The notes beneath the pieces are model-generated. The model searched no databases and was not told the DNA's origin. It saw only the letters and a list, made by a program, of their open reading frames with translations. DNA of 64,000 nucleotides from NCBI GenBank assembly GCA_024226515.1, contig JAAELQ010000281.1, positions 1 through 64,000 of the forward strand. The letters are read 5' to 3'. Below, piece by piece: positions 36,600 to 44,442 of this stretch (its first letter is position 1; each line of letters opens with the position of its first letter). A program made the translations under genes and the position numbers. The stretch is from a bacterium (GTDB lineage Bacteria; Acidobacteriota; Polarisedimenticolia; Polarisedimenticolales; Polarisedimenticolaceae).

Positions 36600-37871
36600 A
36601 TGGCCAACGTCACCCGAAAGATCGGGCTGTCGCTGGGCGCCGACATCTGCTGGCCGATCTGTTACGAGGAGATCGTCCGCCGGCTGAAACTGAATCTGCC
36701 GCTCGCGGGCGACAAGGTCGACTTCGAGGTCGAGCGCGTGTCGATCGAGCCGTTCGATCTCAGGCAGCCCTGTCGCTACGACCTGGTCATCGATCGCCTC
36801 ACGCACTGGTTCCACACCAGTCGCGAGTGGATCAAGAAGTCGGTGATCATGGACGGGCTCTACGTGTTCAACAACCCGTGGTCCGTCCAGTCGATGGAGA
36901 AGGCGACGTCGTATGCGGCGATGATGCAGCTCGGCCTACCGGTGCCTGAAACGTGGCTCGTCCCGCCGAAGGAGTACGAACCGTCGAGCGACTTGCGGCC
37001 GACGCTGGAGTCCTACGCCAAGCTGTTCAATCTGGGCGAGATCGGCGAGAAGCTCGGCTATCCGATGTTCATGAAGCCGTACGACGGCGGCGCGTGGGTC
37101 GGTGTCAGCAAGATTGACGACGCCGACCAGCTCACGAAAGCCTACGAGGAGAGTGGGCGGCGCGTGATGCACCTGCAGAAGGCGGTGCTGCCGTTCGACC
37201 TGTTCGTGCGCGTCATCGGCGTCGGGCCGCAGATCAACGTCGTGCGCTACGACCCGGCGGCCGCGTTGCACGAGCGCTACCAGGTCGACTTCCACTTCGT
37301 CGACGAGGACGAGTGGTCGCTGCTGCGCGACATGACGCTGACGATCAACGCCTTCTTCGGCTGGGACTTCAACTCGTGCGAGTGTCTGCGCCGCGACGGC
37401 GAGTTCTACCCGATCGATTTCGCCAACCCCTGCCCGGATTCGCAGGTGACATCGACCCACTTCCACCTCCCGTGGATCGTGCTGTCACAGGTGCGCTGGT
37501 CGATCTTCTGCGCCGCCACGCAGCGTGCCATGCGGCCCAACCTGGACTGGCAGCCGTTCTTCGACATCGCCGAGCAGGGGCTGCCGTATCGCGAGCGGCT
37601 CGCGGCCTACGCCAGGATCGCGGACGAGCGTCTGGAGACGCAGCGCTTCCGCGAGTTCTGCGCCGAGCACCTGAGCCACATCGACGAGGTGGCGCTGGAG
37701 TTCTTCGCCTCGGACGTCGCCAAGGACGCGGTGCACCAGAAGGTCACGGCGATGTTCCCCGATCACGAGGTCGAGCAGTTCACCGAGCATTTCTGGGGCC
37801 TGATCGAGTTCTGGCGCAAGACGGAGGCCGACCGGTTGAACGCCGGCGGCGCGGCGGAGGACCGACGTTGA
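36600..37871 (+). CDS. ATP-grasp ligase (RimK-like)
   Basis: This 423-residue protein has an ATP-grasp fold. It shows a pre-ATP-grasp domain (IGLSLGADICWPICYEEIVR), the ATP-binding Lys in YPMFMKPYDGG, a conserved VGVSKID, and the metal-binding segment GEFYPIDFANPCPD. Such enzymes use ATP to join a carboxylate to an amine, thiol or hydroxyl. The substrate is unknown. The C-terminal 110 residues are helical. The ATG at 36600 has an ideal site, AAAGGAG. The genes on either side encode an esterase and an exported protein, and the first gene in the operon an S51-like peptidase, which together suggest synthesis and turnover of a peptide-like product. Confidence 0.85.
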   Translation: MANVTRKIGLSLGADICWPICYEEIVRRLKLNLPLAGDKVDFEVERVSIEPFDLRQPCRYDLVIDRLTHWFHTSREWIKKSVIMDGLYVFNNPWSVQSMEKATSYAAMMQLGLPVPETWLVPPKEYEPSSDLRPTLESYAKLFNLGEIGEKLGYPMFMKPYDGGAWVGVSKIDDADQLTKAYEESGRRVMHLQKAVLPFDLFVRVIGVGPQINVVRYDPAAALHERYQVDFHFVDEDEWSLLRDMTLTINAFFGWDFNSCECLRRDGEFYPIDFANPCPDSQVTSTHFHLPWIVLSQVRWSIFCAATQRAMRPNLDWQPFFDIAEQGLPYRERLAAYARIADERLETQRFREFCAEHLSHIDEVALEFFASDVAKDAVHQKVTAMFPDHEVEQFTEHFWGLIEFWRKTEADRLNAGGAAEDRR

Positions 37872-40800
37872 TCCGATCGTCCGCAATCCGCCCGGCGTCG
37901 ATCGCGTGTCTGTTGCTGGCCCTGCTGCTCGCCGGGTCCGCGCTGGCGCAGTCCAGGCCCGCCCCCGGCTGGCTCGAGGTGGGCTACGGCGCGCTCGTCG
38001 ACCGGCGGCAGTTGAGCCACTCCGGCGAGCCGGTGGGGACTCTGCTCTCCCGACTCGGCGGCCGGCCGGTCCCGACCGCCGGCGAGCGCCCCGACGACCG
38101 GCTGGCGCACAGCCTGCTCGACCCGCTTGTCGAGCCGTACGCCTTCGTGCTCAGTGACGCGTTGGACGCCTTCGCCGGATCCGGGCCGGTGGCCTGGATC
38201 GAGGTCGGCGGACTGTGGGAGTCCGGACAGGCCCAGCCGGCGTGGGCCGAGCTGCTGCGCTCGCGCCGCTTCGTCGTGGAGAGCGACGGCGAGGGGACGC
38301 TGCGCGTGATTCTCCCCGCCGGCGGGTCGGCGACGAACGATCCGGCGCAGGCGGCGCGCGCGGCGTACGACCGCGCCTGGCCGGTGCTGCGCTTCGTCTT
38401 CGCGGCGGAGCTGCGACGCCGTGCCGACGCCGGCGCCGGCGATCGGCCGCTCACGGTGGACGTGCACGCCTATCTGCACGACCCCGCGGGGTCGCGCTTC
38501 CTGCTGGGCCTCGACGGCCTCATCGAGGAAGTGTCCGACACGCGCGCCGCGGGGCGACGCAAGCCACTCGACCTCGAGCGCATACGATCGTTCCTCTCGG
38601 AGGGACTGCAGCTCGAGGGCGCCCGGATCGACAGCGACGGCTCGCTGCGCCTGTTCGGCAGTCGTGTCGGCCGCCCGCCGCAGATCCTCGACCGCCCGCT
38701 GGAGCTGGCCGACTTCGCCGTCGCCTATCGCGCCGTGGCGCGGGGCGGGCTGGCCGAGCCCTACATGAGTCTCGACCGCGGATTCTCTCCGCAGACGTCG
38801 ATCGTCAACTACGGCGGACGGCTGCGTGACACCGCGCTGGGGCTGGTCAGCCTGCTGTGCGACATTCGCTTCAAGACGTTCAGCCAGGGGCTGGACGTCG
38901 TCTCCGGCGAGGATCTGCGCGCCGGCCTGCGCGAGAAGCTGCCGGAGTTCTACACGCACCTCGAGCGCTTCGCCGCGCACCCGCAGTCCGGCGGCGTGCA
39001 GGCGCAGCAGACCCGGCTGTGGTTCTACCCCGACCGCGTGGACCTGACGGTCTCCCCGCAGACCGACGTCCTGGTGTTGCGACGCGTGCGCATGTCCGCC
39101 GCCTCCGAGCGGCTCAACGATCAGATGCTGAGCGCGGCACGCGGCGAGGATCCGCCGTGGACGCGCGCCACGGTCGACGCGATCAACCGCGACTACGACG
39201 GGCTGGCCGAGCGCTTCTCCGAGCTGGGCGACCTGGATCAGGTCGTGCGCCTGCTGTCGCTGTTCACCTGGCTCAGGCAGGCCGCCGCGGAGGGCCTGCC
39301 CGTGCCCGAGCTCGACGCGCTGCTGGCGCTGGAGCTGCCGACCGTCCCGACACCGCGGTCGTTCCCGCAGCTGCTGACGTACAACGCGCTGCCCGCCGTT
39401 CCCGGCGAGGGCCTCGTCGACGTCTTCGACAAGGTGCCGATCGGCGAGGCGCTCGATCGTCTCGGGTCGCCGACCGGACGTCCGCTACCGCCGCTGCGTA
39501 GGCTGACGCGGGCCGTGTCGTTGCTCGACCGGAACGACGCGCAGCACGCGACGCTGCTGGCCGAGATCTCGAAGACCGACGTGCGGCGTTTGCCCGCGGC
39601 GGAGCTGGACCTGCAGGCGTTCCGCGCGGAGCGACTGCGCATGCACCACTCTTCGCTCGAGACGCTACGCGACTCCGAGCGCGAATACCTGACCCGCCGT
39701 CAGGACGGCGGCGATCGCATGCGCGTCTTCAGCGTCGGCATCGGCGGGCTCGACCTGGGCATGACGCAGGTGCTCGATCGCTCGTCCAGTCGGCAGCTCG
39801 ACCTGGGGGGCGGGTTCACCAGCCTCGCCTCGCGCAGGGCGGCTCCGCAGGCGAACGCGCCGGCGCCGCGCCGCGTGCCTGTCGAGGCGCCGGTGCGCGA
39901 GGAGTGGCGCGTGCCGGCCGAGCGAGTCGCGAACGCGCCGCTGCCGCCGCACGGGGCGAAGCGGAGCGGGCGCAACGATTTCGGCAACCACCGGGCCGAG
40001 CGGTCGACCGACAAGCAGCAGCTCTGGACCTGGGTCGTGCTCGGGGCCGACGGTCCCGACGAGCGCAGCCGGAAGGTGCACTTCGACAAGCAGGCCGCCG
40101 TACGCTTCGAGCGTTCGGAGTCGGGGCGGCAATTGCGCTATCGCCTCGAGCGATCGGGCGACATCGCGCGAGCCGTCCCGGAGCCGACGACGGCAAGCGT
40201 CGCGGACCCGGCCGAGTCGATCCTCGACCTGCCGCCGGGACTCGGCGCGATTCGCGTGCGCCCGCCGGCCGGCGCGACCCCGCTCGACGACACGCCGAAG
40301 TTGAATATCCAGTTGATCGCGCCGAGCCCGACCGGAGCGCGCCAGTTCGACGCCGACGTTCCGCGGGCCCTGCTGCAACGTCTCGTCCTGGGCCACGACG
40401 CCGACCTGACCCCGGGGCGTCCACTGGGCGGCCTGGCGCCGTTGCCGCCCGTGATGGACCGCGCGTCCACGCTGATGGTGCTGCAGTCCGGTCGTGAGTC
40501 CGTCGCGCCGTGGGACGCCGGTGCGGCGATCGGACCCGGCGAGGAGTCCGCGGCAACCGTCGCCCGCGCGCTGAACGACTGGTGGTCCGGCGCCCCCGAC
40601 GGTGGGCGCGGGAGGCGCGCGGTCGTCGGTACCGACGGGCCGCGATCGACGGCGCGCTGGGATGCGGCGCCGAGGCCATCGAGCGCTCTGTTGCTGTTGC
40701 CCGACGACGGCTTCCCGGCGCGACTCGCCCCACTGCGCGATCGGATCGCGGCGGCGTGGGGAGTGGGCAGCGTCGTGTCGCAGCTCGGCGCAGCGGTCGA

Positions 40801-41113
40801 TGCCGAGGTGATCGTCGTCGTCAGCGGGGAGGCGCCCGGTGTGCTCTCCGGCCGCCTGCGTCGACTCGCGGCCGACCCGCGTGCGGCGGGCAAGCACCTG
40901 GTCGTGTGGAGCCTCTCCGGAGCGCTACGTCCCGACCTGCCGGCGTCGCTGCTGGCGCGTCACGACCTCGCCGGCTTCGGTCTGGCGTCGTCGTCCATCG
41001 TCGGACTGCGTGGGCTGGAAGGTCGCGTCGCGGCCCTGTCGAGCGCGCTTGCCGCGGCCGCGGGAGGCGTACGCGTCGAGGAACTCGAGGCGCCGCTCCT
41101 CTGGTACTTCTAG
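37868..41113 (+). CDS. Large exported protein of unknown function (1081 aa)
   Basis: I do not recognise this 1081-residue protein. It has a signal peptide (about 8-28, ending LAGSALAQ) and few Cys. Residues 30-330 are alpha/beta in composition, a helical region follows (to about 600), then a Pro/Ala/Arg-rich linker (about 640-730). The last 200 residues form an alpha/beta-like domain (ALLLLPDDGF, EVIVVVSGEAPGV, HLVVWSLSGALRPD). The last strings resemble the strand-loop pattern of CHAT/caspase-like folds, but I see no convincing His/Cys pair and make no claim. The start is TTG at 37868, overlapping the ATP-grasp stop as TTGA, so it belongs to the same operon. Confidence 0.7.
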   Translation: MIRSSAIRPASIACLLLALLLAGSALAQSRPAPGWLEVGYGALVDRRQLSHSGEPVGTLLSRLGGRPVPTAGERPDDRLAHSLLDPLVEPYAFVLSDALDAFAGSGPVAWIEVGGLWESGQAQPAWAELLRSRRFVVESDGEGTLRVILPAGGSATNDPAQAARAAYDRAWPVLRFVFAAELRRRADAGAGDRPLTVDVHAYLHDPAGSRFLLGLDGLIEEVSDTRAAGRRKPLDLERIRSFLSEGLQLEGARIDSDGSLRLFGSRVGRPPQILDRPLELADFAVAYRAVARGGLAEPYMSLDRGFSPQTSIVNYGGRLRDTALGLVSLLCDIRFKTFSQGLDVVSGEDLRAGLREKLPEFYTHLERFAAHPQSGGVQAQQTRLWFYPDRVDLTVSPQTDVLVLRRVRMSAASERLNDQMLSAARGEDPPWTRATVDAINRDYDGLAERFSELGDLDQVVRLLSLFTWLRQAAAEGLPVPELDALLALELPTVPTPRSFPQLLTYNALPAVPGEGLVDVFDKVPIGEALDRLGSPTGRPLPPLRRLTRAVSLLDRNDAQHATLLAEISKTDVRRLPAAELDLQAFRAERLRMHHSSLETLRDSEREYLTRRQDGGDRMRVFSVGIGGLDLGMTQVLDRSSSRQLDLGGGFTSLASRRAAPQANAPAPRRVPVEAPVREEWRVPAERVANAPLPPHGAKRSGRNDFGNHRAERSTDKQQLWTWVVLGADGPDERSRKVHFDKQAAVRFERSESGRQLRYRLERSGDIARAVPEPTTASVADPAESILDLPPGLGAIRVRPPAGATPLDDTPKLNIQLIAPSPTGARQFDADVPRALLQRLVLGHDADLTPGRPLGGLAPLPPVMDRASTLMVLQSGRESVAPWDAGAAIGPGEESAATVARALNDWWSGAPDGGRGRRAVVGTDGPRSTARWDAAPRPSSALLLLPDDGFPARLAPLRDRIAAAWGVGSVVSQLGAAVDAEVIVVVSGEAPGVLSGRLRRLAADPRAAGKHLVVWSLSGALRPDLPASLLARHDLAGFGLASSSIVGLRGLEGRVAALSSALAAAAGGVRVEELEAPLLWYF

Positions 41114-41126
41114 CTCGCCGTCGGGA

Positions 41127-41468
41127 TCAGGACTGCGCGGAGCTGTTCTGCTCGAGCAGCTTCTGCAGTTCGCCGGTCTGGTACATCTCGGTGACGATGT
41201 CGCAACCGCCGATGAACTTGCCGCCGACGAACACCTGCGGCGTGGTCGGCCAGTTCGTGTAGGCGCAGACGGCCGGGCGCACGTTCGCGTCGGCGAAGAT
41301 GTTCTGCACCTCGAACGGAACGCCGAGCGCGTTGAAGATCTCCATCACGCGGTGCGAGAAACCGCACATCGCGGCGTTCTTCTCGCCCTTGGCGAAGATG
41401 AACACGTGGTTGCTCTCGATGCTCTTCTTGATCTGCTCGGTCCATTCTTCGATCGTGTGACCCTGCAT
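41127..41468 (-). CDS. grxD: Monothiol glutaredoxin (Grx4 type, CGFS)
   Basis: This 113-residue protein is a monothiol glutaredoxin. The active site is MCGFSHR with Cys35, and the glutathione-binding TPQVFVGG and GGCDIVTEM motifs follow. Grx4 proteins carry [2Fe-2S] clusters bound with glutathione and deliver them to targets, often in complex with BolA. The bolA gene lies directly upstream, three bases away. The ATG at 41468 has GAGGAG upstream. Its presence near the SUF operon fits a shared Fe-S role, although a four-gene operon separates them. Confidence 0.96.
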   Translation of the reverse strand: MQGHTIEEWTEQIKKSIESNHVFIFAKGEKNAAMCGFSHRVMEIFNALGVPFEVQNIFADANVRPAVCAYTNWPTTPQVFVGGKFIGGCDIVTEMYQTGELQKLLEQNSSAQS

Positions 41469-41471
41469 GAT

Positions 41472-41726
41472 TTACTCCTCGGTCGGCGCGGCGTCTTCGA
41501 GCACGCGTGTCTTCAAGGCCAGTGCGTGCATGGCGTTGCCGATCAGCCCCTCGAGCGCGCCGTAAACCATCTGGTGCTGCTCGATGAGCGACTTGCCGCG
41601 AAACTGCGGCGCGTGGACGACGGCCTCGAAGTGGTCCAGGCCGGAAAAAGTGCCGACCTGCACCTTGGCGCCGGGAAGGGCCGCCTCGATGCGTTCGCGA
41701 ACTTCGTTGATGCTGATCATGTCCAT
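41472..41726 (-). CDS. bolA: BolA-family protein
   Basis: This 84-residue protein is a BolA/IbaG type: it has EVRERIEAALPGAKVQV, HFEAVVHAPQFRGKSLIEQH with the conserved His that can bind a cluster, and a C-terminal helix ending MHALALKTRV. BolA binds Grx4 and helps Fe-S cluster transfer. The start is ATG at 41726 with GAGAGG upstream, and the ATG two codons later is an alternative. An extended -10, TGTTATACT, lies at 41763-41755. It is the first gene of a two-gene unit with grxD. Confidence 0.92.
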   Translation of the reverse strand: MDMISINEVRERIEAALPGAKVQVGTFSGLDHFEAVVHAPQFRGKSLIEQHQMVYGALEGLIGNAMHALALKTRVLEDAAPTEE

Positions 41727-41754
41727 GAATGTGCCGACCTCTCGTTGGCCGGTG

Positions 41755-41763
41755 AGTATAACA
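41755..41763 (-). promoter_or_regulatory. Extended -10 promoter for bolA-grxD
   Basis: TGTTATACT on the minus strand fits the extended -10 form TGnTATAAT with one mismatch. The bolA start codon lies about 29 bases downstream, with GAGAGG between. No -35 is seen, which is common for extended -10 promoters. Confidence 0.45.
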
Positions 41764-41825
41764 ACCGCCCACGGCACGCGCCGCCCCGTGGTACGCTCCG
41801 CGCCTGACGACCGCGGAAGGAACCG

Positions 41826-44342
41826 ATGGAGATTAATAAGATGAGCCGCGGGGCGATTCTGATCGGCTTGCTCTGCTGGAGTCTCGTCGCGGCGGGGGAG
41901 GTCGCGGACGATGCGCCGTTGCCCGCGATCGAGGAGGTGACCTCCGGGCTCGAGCGTCGCGCGGGGCTGTGGACCCTGTATCTCGACGCCGGGCACGGGA
42001 AGGTACTCGCGGAACTGCCGGCTCCGTCCGGGCCGCGCGGCGAGATCGGGCGCTACCTGTACGTCGAGGGGCTGGTCTCGGGTCTGGGATCCAACCCGGT
42101 GGGCCTCGACCGCGGCCAGCTCGGCGACACGCGCCTGGTCGCACTGCGGCAGGTCGGTGGTCGCGTGATCGTGGAGCAACTGAACACGACGTACCGCGCG
42201 CTCGACGCGGGCGAGGACGAGCGCCGCGCGGTCGAGCAGTCGTTTGCCACCTCGGTGCTGTGGGCGGCGCCATTCGTCGCGCGCGACGACGACGGCCGCG
42301 TACTGGTGGACCTGACGTCGTTCGTCGTTCGCGACGCGCACGGGGTCGAGCCGCGCCTGTCCTTCTCGGGGCAGGGCAGCTTCGCGCTCGACGCCGAGCG
42401 CAGCACGATCGACCTCGATGCCTGTCTGGTCTTCCCGCGCAACGTCGAGCTGGAGGCGCTGCTGACCTACTCCTCCTCCGAGCCGGGCGGCGACGTGCGG
42501 CAGGTCGCGCCGACCGCGGGCGCGGTGTCGCTGGTGCAACATCACTCGATCCTCGCGCTGCCCGAGCCGGGCTACCGCCCGCGCGGATACGACCCCCGCG
42601 CCGGGTCGTTCGACGTCCGCTTCCTGGATTACGCCACCGAGCTCGCGGATCCGCTCGAACGGCGCTGGATCGTGCGTCACCGACTCGAGAAGAAGCACCC
42701 CGGCCGCGAGCGATCCGCGGCGGTCAAGCCGCTGGTGTACTACGTGGACCGTGGCACGCCCGAGCCGGTGCGCGGCGCGTTGATCGACGGCGCGCGCTGG
42801 TGGACCGCGGCGTTCGAGGCCGCCGGCTTCGTCGACGCGTTCCGCGTCGAGCTGCTACCCGAGGGCGTGCATCCGCTCGATGCGCGCTACAACGTGATCC
42901 AGTGGGTGCATCGCTCGACGCGCGGATGGTCCTACGGAGGCGGCATCGTCGATCCGCGCACGGGCGAGATGATCAAGGGCCACGTCAACCTCGGCTCGCT
43001 GCGCGTGCGCCACGACCGGCTGCTGTTCGAGGGGCTGCTGGGCACGGAGGGCACCGGCAGCGGCGAGCCCGACGACCCGATCCAGCTCGCGCTGGCCCGC
43101 TTGCGCCAACTGTCGGCGCACGAGGTCGGCCACACGCTGGGCCTGTCGCACAACTTCGCCGCCAGCACCTACGGCCGCGCGTCGGTCATGGACTACCCGG
43201 CGCCGTGGATTCGCGTCTCGCCCGAAGGAACGCTCGACGCGTCCGCGGCCTACGCGACGGGCGTCGGGACGTGGGATGTGCATGCCGTGCGCTACGCGTA
43301 CTCCGAGACCGGGGCTTCCGACGAGCGCGCGGCGCTCGACCGTCTGCTCGAGGACGGCCTGCGGCGCGGTCTGATCTTCCTCAGCGACTCGGACGCCCGC
43401 CCGGCCGGGGCCGCGGAGCCGCGTGGCAGCCTGTGGGACAACGGCGCGGACCCCGTCGAAGAGTTGCGCAACGTGCTGGCCGTGCGCCGCATCGCGCTCG
43501 ACTCGTTCGGGCGGCGCAATCTCGGCGGGCGCCGCCCGCTGGCCCTGCTCGAGGAGGTGTTCGCTCCGCTCTACTTCCACCATCGCTACCAGCTCGAGGC
43601 CGCGATCAAGGTCGTCGGCGGCATGCGGTACCGTCACGGCTTCGCGCACGAGCCCGAAGCGCGCGCCGTCCCGCTCGACGGAACGACGCAACGCGAGGCG
43701 CTCGGCGCCGTGCTCGACGCATTGGAGCCCCAGCGGCTCGACGTGCCGGACTCGGTCGCGGAGCTGTTGACGCCGCGCCCCCCCGGGTTCGGCTCCAACC
43801 GCGAGCTGTTCCAGGGGCAGGCGCGCCCCGCCTTCGACGGTCTGGCCGCGGCGGGTAGCGCCGCGGAGCTGGTCGTCTCGGGCCTGCTCCAGCGCGAGCG
43901 CTGCGCGCGCCTCGTCGACTTCCACCGCCGCGACCCGAGCCTGCCCGGCCTCGAGGAGGCGCTCGCGGCCCTGGTCGGGCGAGCGTTCGACGGTGGCGTC
44001 CCGAGCGAACGCGTCGCCGAGGTGCGCCGCGCGGTGCAGCGCGTCGTCGTGGCGGGGCTGATCCGCCTCTCCGCCGATCCGCGCGCGTCGCCGGCGGTGC
44101 GCTCGCGCGTCGACCTGAAGCTGCGACGACTCGCCGAGACGCTGGGGGCGACTCGCGACGGCGACGCGAACCGAGCGCACGCGGCCCACCTGACGCGTGA
44201 GATTCGGCGCTACCTCGAGCGCGGGCACGAGCCGCTTCGCGCCGACGAGCCCGCGCGGGACCTGCCTCCCGGAAGCCCGATCGGCGCGTGGGGCTCGCTC
44301 CGCGGTTGTTCGGCCGGGCCGCCCACGGCCTCCCGCGATTGA
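41826..44342 (+). CDS. Exported zinc metalloprotease (metzincin-like, DUF5117/DUF4953 type)
   Basis: This 838-residue protein has a signal peptide (about 6-24) and the metal motif HEVGHTLGLSHNF with zinc ligands at 432, 436 and 442, followed by the Met-turn-like SVMDYPAPW. This matches the large exported metalloproteases with DUF5117 and DUF4953 regions found in Bacteroidota, Acidobacteriota and others. It should act in the periplasm or outside. The N-terminal half is beta-rich (VLVDLTSFVVRDAHGVEPR). The ATG at 41826 has GGAAGG upstream, and a second ATG five codons later is possible. It is divergent from bolA and stands alone. Confidence 0.9.
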   Translation: MEINKMSRGAILIGLLCWSLVAAGEVADDAPLPAIEEVTSGLERRAGLWTLYLDAGHGKVLAELPAPSGPRGEIGRYLYVEGLVSGLGSNPVGLDRGQLGDTRLVALRQVGGRVIVEQLNTTYRALDAGEDERRAVEQSFATSVLWAAPFVARDDDGRVLVDLTSFVVRDAHGVEPRLSFSGQGSFALDAERSTIDLDACLVFPRNVELEALLTYSSSEPGGDVRQVAPTAGAVSLVQHHSILALPEPGYRPRGYDPRAGSFDVRFLDYATELADPLERRWIVRHRLEKKHPGRERSAAVKPLVYYVDRGTPEPVRGALIDGARWWTAAFEAAGFVDAFRVELLPEGVHPLDARYNVIQWVHRSTRGWSYGGGIVDPRTGEMIKGHVNLGSLRVRHDRLLFEGLLGTEGTGSGEPDDPIQLALARLRQLSAHEVGHTLGLSHNFAASTYGRASVMDYPAPWIRVSPEGTLDASAAYATGVGTWDVHAVRYAYSETGASDERAALDRLLEDGLRRGLIFLSDSDARPAGAAEPRGSLWDNGADPVEELRNVLAVRRIALDSFGRRNLGGRRPLALLEEVFAPLYFHHRYQLEAAIKVVGGMRYRHGFAHEPEARAVPLDGTTQREALGAVLDALEPQRLDVPDSVAELLTPRPPGFGSNRELFQGQARPAFDGLAAAGSAAELVVSGLLQRERCARLVDFHRRDPSLPGLEEALAALVGRAFDGGVPSERVAEVRRAVQRVVVAGLIRLSADPRASPAVRSRVDLKLRRLAETLGATRDGDANRAHAAHLTREIRRYLERGHEPLRADEPARDLPPGSPIGAWGSLRGCSAGPPTASRD

Positions 44343-44442
44343 GCTATCCTGTTGCTGTAGCAAGCGGTCAAGCGAACCCACAGAGCGGCAACACGAAGCG
44401 CGCCGTCGCGGCGTGGCCCGGCCGTCTTGTAAGGAGTCGAGC

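Noticed and set aside
37868-41113. CHAT/caspase-like protease domain at the C-terminus of the 1081-residue protein
   Set aside because: The strand-loop pattern is suggestive, but no His/Cys pair in the right order is visible, so the assignment is not supported.
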